Source of the DNA: Marchantia polymorpha subsp. ruderalis
Taxonomy: Eukaryota; Streptophyta; Marchantiopsida; Marchantiales; Marchantiaceae
DNA length: 64,000 nt
Reading direction: 5' to 3'
NCBI GenBank assembly: GCA_037833965.1
Contig: AP031357.1
Coordinates: 268,001 to 332,000 of the forward strand
Made by a program: the position numbers and the translations under genes. Positions 55,295 through 64,000 of this stretch are shown in pieces (the first letter of the stretch is position 1; the number at the start of each line of letters is the position of its first letter). A model generated the notes under the pieces. It did no database searches and was not told the origin of the DNA. It was given only the letters and a program-made list of their open reading frames with translations.

Positions 55295-56820
55295 CTTGAC
55301 TGAAAAACTATTAGTCTTCCCCCTCTGTTATAGTGTCATTTGTCTTGTTACTTGGGAGAGATGCCTCAAGAGATTGCTGTAACTAAGATTTGTAACCGAA
55401 CCACGTGCAACACTGCTTAGATACGCGATCAAATGAGAGAACGGGGTCAGACAGAGTGAAGAAAACGTTGAGTACAGAGCTATTCACAATCTACAGGCGT
55501 TTCACTAGACGAAGACAGTACGGAGTTTGGACGGGCTTAGGGCCAGAAGTCCGCTGGAGAACTGCAGAAGGTAATTGTGACGGAAAAGTTAGAAAGGAAA
55601 AGTCAGTTACGAGAGGAGTGTAGCTCAAAGCCCTCCATTGGCAAAAAGGATGCCAACTAGCTCATTGAAATACATTCTTCCCAAGGCGCGGGACAAGAAC
55701 CACGATAAAGAAGTGACCAAATAACGGCTTGGGGCAGGACCAACGAAGGAAATTGCTGTCGTACTATCTAAACCACAGAGGCGAACAATGCAGTCCAACT
55801 TTCAGCCCCACGGACACATAGGCGCACAAGCAGTTGACAGCTAGTTCAGAACAATGAGAGAGTACATCTGCGCCGGAATTGAACCCCACAGAACAGGAGA
55901 CACGCCGTGAAGTGAATCAAAACTGTAACCCGCACAAAAAGAAGTACACTGAACTGCACACCTACACTGAACGATCACTGCAAACTCGCACGTCTCACAG
56001 CCGAGTCAAAAGAAAGAGGGCGAGCGCGCGGAGGGGCGGGCGATAACAGTCTACGACGATTCAAGAAAAGAACAAAGAGCGCAGAGCATTGAAGAACGAG
56101 GCAGGGAGGAATATGACAACAGTACTACTGTGCTACACGCCTACAAACGCGCAAAACGCTACACCAACCCCTTGCTCTTCGGCCCACGCTTGACGACACC
56201 GATAACCAAGCTCGCACGAACTCTCGGCGCGAGCCAGACACAAACTCAACTATACTAAAGATTCGACCCGCAGCTAATATCGGAGCGCAAATAATGTAAG
56301 CCCCGCACAATCTGAAATGCCCACAAGATACTACAACCCAACACTCCCGGATTTCATGAACAAAAGAGCTCGGGAGCCAATTTGCTATGGCCGCCCGGCC
56401 CCCACGACTCCGAAAGAGAAGAGAGAGCGCGAGATGAGATGCTCGGACACTGCGCCAGACGCACCCACACACACAACCACAATGACCCGACGGGAGAGAA
56501 AACGTAGACAGCAGTGTGAGGTGTCCCCGTCACTCTCAGCTACAGAGCCCTCTTGGACGCCAGCGCATGGCATCTCATGCCCGTGCATGTGCATATATGT
56601 ATGGCGGTGCTCATGTAGATGTATGTCGGACCCGCACATGCGCGATTGGCCCGTATGCCATGGGATGTCATCCGGTATGGTGCCGAAAGCGGGTGGAAAT
56701 TCATCGCTGACGAAAAGCGCTCATTTGATGAGCCATTTCATGGCTGTCACTTCGCTTTGCCTATTTTTTTTTTCCCCATAAATCGACAAAAAGGTTATTT
56801 CATTCTCTGAAGACTATTTA
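55295..56820 (-). promoter_or_regulatory. 5' leader with intron and promoter side of the bZIP gene
   Basis: On the minus strand, a branch-like CTAAT and a T-run end in CAG at 55302-55300, five bases before the ATG. The leader is therefore very probably spliced, with the upstream exon somewhere in 55,400-56,600. That zone is GC-richer than its surroundings and contains only chance ORFs. A transcription start or TATA box could not be placed. Confidence 0.5.
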
Positions 56821-59200
56821 TCTTCATCTAGGGAGTTTGCGAGACCTCATCATGCAGTTGTAGATACAAGCACCTCGGGTTCATGGATAAAAATAAAGTG
56901 GTGCTCCTTTGGTGCTTTAAGTCGTAACAATCTATCTTCAAGTCACTTCGATTGATGGCTGTTCAAGCATGCTCCTCTTGGATCACCATTCTCCTCATTA
57001 AAAAGTTAAAGCCGTCAGTTCATATTTTACCGCAGCAGTATCAGAGCCGCATTCGGCTAACTTAAGAGAGCTCTAAAAAACTTTATCTCACGTTAAAAAC
57101 AGGAAACGGACAATGACCTGTGATATGCTGCAGAGTATGTGTTGTGTTCCTCATTGAGCTCCGTATTGCATGTGAGAGAACGTCATTTCTTTATTACTTG
57201 TACGCATCAGGACAAAGCTCCACAAATGCAAGCACAAATGCATTGTGCATTTCGGGGATCAGTACAATCCAGTCTGCCTGCAAACAAGCCACATGGTTGC
57301 TTGAAGACGGGCTCACAAGTGTGCTTTCAAATCTTCCCACACGGTAAGAAACGTGCAGGAAGATTCTCACTGGAGAGTTTGACGTTTAAAGACATTCGAT
57401 CTGCTTAGAAGGGCTAATGACGGGGAGTTATCCCGTGTACACACATCGGAGGAAAAGGGAACTCCTTGATATCTTTGTGCTCTGGACTGACTGGTGTCAT
57501 TAAGATTCCCAGTTTAGTTACATCCATGTACTTCTTGATGGAGTCTTCTTACTTGCTCCCCCTCATTATCCTCTTCGCTGCAGACTTGTATCATCTCGGA
57601 GTTAGATTCATCAATATCAATGTGGTCTTTATGGTTCACGGAAAGTTGTATGTACAGTATGCATGAAGAAGTGGACATGGTTTTCAAGTAGAGGACTGTC
57701 TTAGCAATTGCTTTCTTATGCTTTGTGAAGCATTCTCCTTTTCCACAGATATTTTCGAAACAGCTTATAGTATAAGCTCCATCCGAGTCTGTACAAACAC
57801 TCACAGGTCTTAGAGCAAGAAAGGTATGTGTGTCCGTAGACATGCTTGTACTTTAAGTTTTCGCGAGCATGTTGAAATGATGGGGTATAAATACTGTTGT
57901 TCTGCTCATGTACTGCCGTGTCACTGCCATGCAGAAGAATGAAAGAAAGTCCTGTCAGATATCTTCCTACAATCCAAGCTTTGGTTTTGAGGAGCTATTA
58001 GAGTTTCACGAAGTCTTTTCGAAGTTTTTTAAAGTAATCATCCAATATTTGCAATTTGGCAGGGACAGAAAGCGAGGAGAGTTTTATACAAACGTTCCGA
58101 TATATCGCACCAGATGAAAGAAAATGTTTTCGATCATGCTACGAACAAATCATCGAAGTACTTCAACAAAAACGATTGCTATCGTATTAAAATAAAACCT
58201 TGGTACGGCTACTGAAATGTTCAGAGGACTTTACTTGGTACAGTCATTTGCTTTCAACGCCAAGAGACAATACTGGGATTTTTTATAAAGAATCCGGAAG
58301 TCGTTATGTTATCCAATCAGTGTGCTCAACGACAAATTAGGAGACAAAGGTTTTCAGAATAGATAATACATAAATATAAGGCAATGGGAAATTTCCATAC
58401 AACTTAATGGCTGTGAAAACACGTGTGGGGTACATGTAAAGAACGCATTTTCTTTGGTTTACTATTTAAATTCGATTAATAAAATAAAGAAACGAAGATA
58501 TTGACCCAACAAAATCACGGGAGAGGTTGGTCCCCAATAAAATTTAGGGCGTCTCATCACGGGATGCCGAAAAGCGGTAAGGCTGGAAGGGATGTACATC
58601 ATTTCAGTCTCGGTGGTTTCGGCCTTCGTTCCTTACGACTCTACGCCTCGCCGCTTACTGTCTATACCAATCTCGTAGACCTCAGTTAGGGCAGTATTAT
58701 GAAGTGTACTTCTGCTACAAGTAAGTAAGATGGTGTCAGTGTTGCTGGTGTTTGCTACGAAAGGTGACAGTTGCAAGCCAAGGCCAACTGGATTATACCG
58801 TGGCCAATTCCAGGATACCGAAATGTTTACTATGTGAAAATATCGGTTGGGTAACCAGTGATCATCCGTTGCCTTAAATGTCTATGAACTTACCAACAAA
58901 ATTTCCATAATTCATATATTTATATTTATATTTTATCTTTTATAAAAAATAAAATCACACACATGGGCCCCCTCAGAAAAACAAATCTTCTTGAAAGAAA
59001 AATTTGTACATTCGTGATAAGATCTTATCACAAAAACCGTTCAGCTTATTTTTCAACTTGCATAATTTGCGCCAGTTATCTTCACAACTCTTCATGGCAT
59101 CTGTTTCGTCATCTTTATCACTAAATATACAATGATAATCATTCTCAACAAAGTCGACACACAAATAAATGGTGGATCTCTGCGAGTATTACCTCCGCAA
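56821..59200. other. Intergenic DNA, no gene recognised
   Basis: Short frames occur on both strands. The most protein-like is 57843-57514 minus, with a small Cys-rich phrase (CFENICGKGECF), but no family or splice structure can be supported. The zone 58,500-58,850 is GC-richer but also unassigned. Confidence 0.3.
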
Positions 59201-62200
59201 AAACATAAATATGCTTAATGACATCCTTCAACTGATGAGATTAGTGACTCCATATTCCTAATTGATACCTTTTCAAACAAAAGCAATGAGGAGCATACAA
59301 CAAATAATGAGAGTATTTTCATGGTTAAATCATTCAAATTTGACCAGTCATTGACTTACTCTCAAGTACATTAAATTGACATGATTATGATATGATTATT
59401 TCACACGCCATTATGAAGATAAACTTATTTGTTACTTGAATTGTATGATGATATTTCAGTATTAAACCTCAATTCAATTGGATGAAGAGAACAAAATAAA
59501 AAATTATTTTATGAAAATACTATTCCAACCACATGTAATATACATCTTTAAATTATTCTTTCCGAGGCAGAAAATTACTTACATCTATCTTCGCATATTA
59601 ACTCTTGTGGAAAAGTTTGTAACAATCGCTACAGGTATTTGTTAAAATGAAACTTTGCTCAATACATATAAAAAATAGGATCGCTGTTGCCACTAATTAG
59701 AAGTGATTTACATTATTTCATTTCTAGTTCACAAATATGCTTGCATACATCAATTAGTGTCTATGGTATCACAATTTATCAAATATTTCACGACTCAAAT
59801 GAGATTGCATGAGCAAAATTGGCATACAGCAAACCCGGCTTTGCATGAACGAAATACATTTGAAAGCAGACATATTGCTAATGAGAAATAAGTCTACACC
59901 TCTGTCTTCGGTGAAAACATTAATATCATGAGGAGAAATCAATGTAATCTAATTGCTATCAAATGTAACATGAAAGAAGATAAAGATTACAATTGAAGAA
60001 GCAAGTATGCTTTCAGACTTGGAGCATAGTAGTTGAGTGAAATAAGTTTAAAATTCCTTTGAGTTATTAGAAAATGTGTGAAAAGTTGTCACATCCAAGT
60101 AGTCGTGACAATTTTGTTTTATTTTTTTACCTCAAGTAATTGTTGAAACAAATTTTTTGGCATTTAGGGATGATCATCAATTGCAAAAGTAAGGTGGATA
60201 GCTAAAATTGAGTATTTAAACTTGAAATTTACAAATAAAAAGTGTTTGAAAAAGATGATGAACATATTTCCAAAGAATAAATACAAAAAATTTTTAAATG
60301 ATTCATAATTATTAAAACATAAAAAATTTATGATTATCTTCAAAATATTATATAAAAATTTACAGCCGTTTTTAGAATTAAATGATATATTGAAGTCGGC
60401 CTTGCTTTTTTACAAGACAAAAGAGTTTGATTTGAAAATATTTTAAGCCAATAAGAAAAATTAAGCATGTAACTACATGTTGGTAAATATATATTTGTGA
60501 AAAATTCAGTACAGATGTTGAGACCCCACCTCATATAATTTGTGAAAGCAAGGAAAAAAAATCTTAAGAAAGACATTTTGTAAGAGCTTATGGCCGCCAT
60601 ACTAATTTTTATGGAGCATCAAAGAGATACATTGATATGTTGAGAAATTTGTGAAAACTCGTGATATGTATGTATTTAGTAATAAAAAAACATGATGGTT
60701 AAATATATATACATATTAATTTTACAATCATTACAAATGATTGTTGGATTTGATCATCATGACAATAAGTATACAACAAGAATTATTTTTAAAATAAGAT
60801 CTTGTTATCTTATCTAAGCATACAGTGGGAAAAAAACAATCATATTGAAAATAACGAACTATATTTTGTAGATTTTTGATTGGATGCTTTATGTGTTGCT
60901 ATGGATGTATTGAAAAAATAAGAGTTCATAAAAGAAGTAAATTTTCAACATGCAAAAGAATATTTTTTACAAATAAGAAATTATCTTTCATTACTGTTAT
61001 CATTTAAAAAGTGCAAAGAATAAACGTCCATTGTAAATATTAATGCGAAATTATGTAAGTTTGAGACTTGAAGATCTTGTTTTTAAATCAAATTGCATTA
61101 TAAATATATCACTCAATTTATACTTCTATGACTACATTTTATCATAGTTAACTTTAACTCAAATATCGATCATGCTAATTGAAGAATTATTTTTATATAG
61201 GATGCATTGAATTTAAAGATCATTTTCAACCAAGTTTACTTGATGCATAATGTTATAAATAGTGCATAGATTAAATATATATTTGATTCATTTTTTTATA
61301 CTTATTGATCAATTTTATTAAAGAATTTGTCACAAAAAAATATCAATCTGAAATATAATGTTAATTTGAATCTATCTAAATCACAATATTTTATCCAATT
61401 AGATTTTTTTTAAATCCTACATTTATAATTATTACAATGCAATCAAGCATTGCATTGTGGTATTTTCAAGCTAATTTACTTATGCTACGTATTTTACACA
61501 TTCTTACAAAAATGTTTCATCAATCAGAAGTACAAAAAAAAATCCTCATTGTTTGCACATCTTTCAAATGATAAATACAATATGAGTTATGTATTGAATG
61601 TTGTACTTTAATATGTTTGTTTGGAATCAAAGTAAATGATAAAGTTGCAAGTTTGTCCATAGACTAATCAATTCATTGCATGATACTCATATATCAACAA
61701 AATTATATTGACAAGATTTATTCAATTGATATTAAGATTTTTTAAACATTTTAGGATTGTAATTTGCTACATTTTTACGTGAAAATTTCCAACATACTTT
61801 CATTTTTTTCAATCTTATCTTGATATGTTTTGCAATAAAATTTTTTTATTTACAAATTTCATATAAGATACAAAAATTAATTATCAAATCATGTGTTTGT
61901 GATGTTGTAGATACAGAGATAAGCATTGGAGGCATTAACACAAAATATGAAAAAAGTCATGATGAAAGATCACAAGTAAAAAGCATGAAAGATGAAGTTA
62001 AAACAACAAATAATTGAAACAAAAAATCAAAAAATGAGTCAACTTGACAATTCTTAAGACTTGTTGTACTAGTTTGACAATGTTAGATACGATATAAATT
62101 TTGGAAATACAATTCCAAAAATTTAATTGAAAAATATTCAAATGTTTAGTATTGAAAAGTTTTTCAAATAAAAAATTAAATTGCTAAAAAAACGTAATGA

Positions 62201-62277
62201 TATGAAAAAAATTGTTGGAATCACAATTGTGTCATATCAATAGCCTTAGGTTATCAAGCATGTAAATGAATGTAAAG

Positions 62278-62310
62278 ATTTTTTTACTCTGTATCTTAGA
62301 GTAAAAAAAT
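62278..62310. repeat. 13-bp hairpin
   Basis: Arms 62278-62290 and 62298-62310 are exact reverse complements around a 7-base loop. Seven of the 13 pairs are an A/T run, so this may be chance in AT-rich DNA. Confidence 0.8.
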
Positions 62311-62451
62311 TGACACAAGTTGAATTGGAAATAAATGCAAATTATTCCATGTATTTTTTAAAAATCGAGCTTCAAAATGAAAAATAAGTGAGAAAAAAAT
62401 AAAATGTTCTTCGATAAACTTTTATTGATATATTGTGGATTTCAAACATAT

Positions 62452-62470
62452 TATATATATATATATATAT
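62452..62470. repeat. TA dinucleotide repeat
   Basis: An uninterrupted run of alternating T and A over 19 bases. A second, shorter run lies at about 62525-62537. Confidence 0.9.
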
Positions 62471-62908
62471 GGTTTCATTTCTTTGATTTTCATTCTATCT
62501 TATATCACTTTCATGAGTCATAACATATATATATATAATTGTGACATATCTCAAAATAAAATAAAATATGACAAAGAAAATGTAAGATCAATTTTTTTTC
62601 AACAAAATATCATAAGATTTAAAATTTGTGCTTTTTTAAAAGTATGACAAAGTTACTGTAACTCCTTGATAGTGAGAGTAGACAAACATAACATTTTGTA
62701 TGTCTCCAAGTGATTTCCAATTTTAAGTTTGTCTATTTGTTCTCTTTAACTTATTGGATACTATAGAAGTTAATTGCTTCATAGCTTCAAATGCCAAAAG
62801 AACAATTGTCTTGTTTACTATTTTGCATGTCTCCAAATAAATTTGATCCTTCATTTCAATGGATTTTATATATTGAATAAAAATATTAAAATACAGAGTT
62901 AAACCTCC

Positions 62909-63050
62909 CAATAGTGTCACCTCGTGTGAGTGACATCCTTCCATTAGTGACATGAAAATGAAGAACCATTTGTTTCTAATGGAAAATTTTATGCAATAAT
63001 AGCAGTACGTCACTATTGTTAATAGTGTCATTAGAATTTTCAATAGTGAC
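62909..63050. repeat. Cluster of CAATAGTG motifs in both orientations, possible MITE scar
   Basis: The motif occurs forward at 62909-62920, inverted at 63009-63018, forward again at 63021-63030 and at 63041-63050. The pair 63009-63018 and 63041-63050 are exact 10-base reverse complements. The arrangement suggests terminal inverted repeats of a small non-autonomous DNA transposon, but no clear target-site duplication was found. Confidence 0.3.
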
Positions 63051-64000
63051 TGTGTTGAGCTTTAATTGCTATCATAATTGTCACAGAAACACTTCACTGT
63101 TCACTTTGCAAAGTGTTGCAACGTGACGTGAACATGCAACGTGTCCAACGTTGGAACATAGGATGGGAACTCATGTATGAACCGTGGGCAACATCTGATT
63201 CCGAATCGAGTCTTTGCAGTCCTTTGGATCCAGAGTCTTGGTCAAGCACCACCCACAATTGTGACATGTTCGTTTCTGCTCTTTTAAACATAAGACTGCC
63301 AACTGTGATTGCAATGGCAAGCCTACAGCCCCTACCGATGATGAGATAACAGATGTTCTTGGATTTGCTGGCTCGGGGGTAGTCTCGTCGGTATCGGGGG
63401 TAGTCTCGTTGGTATCAGTGACGTGCAGCAGACATGAAATTTGTGGTGAAAGCATACGTCAAGCAGTCACTGTAGGAACAGGTATGTGAAAGAGAATGTG
63501 GTCAGTTCGAGTCATTTCGAGTTTATGAAATTGCCAGCTCTGTCTCGGTGCATGCAGGACACACCGCTTTCACGTGGAATGAAGTAGGTATATTAATGAT
63601 GAAGCTAGTAAAAGGCTAACGTATTATTTTGCCAATCTCTAACATCAGAATCTGTACAAAAGACATATTCTCCATGCAATGTGCATCGCTCCTGCTTTTT
63701 AAATTTCCCAATCAGTCTAGGCTCTTCAGGTATTAACGTAACTAAGCTAGTAAAGCTCGTGAAGCCCAAGCTTTATCAAGTAATATACACTTTTAGACAC
63801 AGCACTTGCAACGTGTCCAAAGTGAACATGCATCCACAAAATCTCACGTACAGAACTGTACTAATCTTTGTACTAAACATCCATACTCACCATCACTGTG
63901 GTGTTAACATCTCGATATTCACGAATATGCAATACAGAAATTTTCATGGAGTTTCAAAAGACTAATTAGTTAGCAAGCAAGGTACACACATGGACACTGC
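63051..64000. other. Right edge, mixed composition, no gene recognised
   Basis: Composition returns to mixed. Frames at 63113-63349 plus and 63455-63171 minus overlap each other and have no family features. A 14-base palindrome stands at 63102-63115. Confidence 0.3.
63374..63415. repeat. 21-bp tandem duplication
   Basis: Two adjacent 21-base units (63374-63394 and 63395-63415) differ by one base, C to T. Confidence 0.95.

Larger units (their letters stand above)
59201..62900. other. AT-rich gene-free region
   Basis: This long AT-rich stretch resembles the two deserts further left. The few frames above 60 codons are AT-biased chance ORFs. It includes a TA dinucleotide run and one strong hairpin, listed separately. 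Confidence 0.45.

Noticed and set aside
63102..63115. Perfect 14-base palindrome
   Set aside because: It is short and isolated, with no neighbouring gene for which it could be an operator or binding site.

Overview
The window looks like nuclear DNA of a land plant, most probably a bryophyte (moss-type). It has three intron-containing minus-strand genes with GT-AG introns, plant-specific protein families, long AT-rich stretches without genes, and decayed Ty3/gypsy retrotransposons. It also carries a multicopy repeat-associated ORF family that I associate from memory with seedless plants. A moss such as Physcomitrium is my best guess, but the sequence alone does not prove the species.

Layout. 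1-4480: scrambled fragments of the repeat-associated ORF family, two on the minus strand (1-890 and about 3842-4470) and one on the plus strand (1196-3121). 4481-7086: AT-rich, no gene. 7087-13440: one heavily mutated plus-strand Ty3/gypsy element with traces of gag, zinc knuckle, reverse transcriptase, RNase H and integrase in normal order. Its integrase has been expanded internally into two abutting minisatellites (11899-13200). 15780-20505: a minus-strand PHD-finger gene rebuilt here from five coding exons. 20506-28066: its upstream region with candidate leader sequence and simple repeats. 28067-35150: intergenic DNA, extremely AT-rich from about 29,650. 35150-37440: a GC-richer island holding a second gypsy relic that has lost most of its RNase H. 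37441-42540: a second AT-rich desert. 43167-44388: a minus-strand three-exon peptide methionine sulfoxide reductase A gene. 44390-52233: intergenic. 52234-55294: a minus-strand four-exon group I bZIP transcription factor gene of about 817 codons with an evident 5' leader intron. 55300-64000: its leader and promoter side, then an AT-rich flank with hairpins and a possible MITE scar.

The three host genes are unrelated in function: a chromatin-reader-type protein, a methionine repair enzyme and a transcription factor. They show no operon-like or cluster logic. Mobile-element relics fill the space between them. In both regulatory genes the longest open frame ends at a TAA that lies inside a GTAA splice donor, so the single-exon ORFs are misleading and the proteins continue after splicing.

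I found no convincing new biological system. The most unusual structures are the in-frame minisatellite expansion of an integrase and the rearranged ORF-family fragment that ends exactly at a perfect hairpin.
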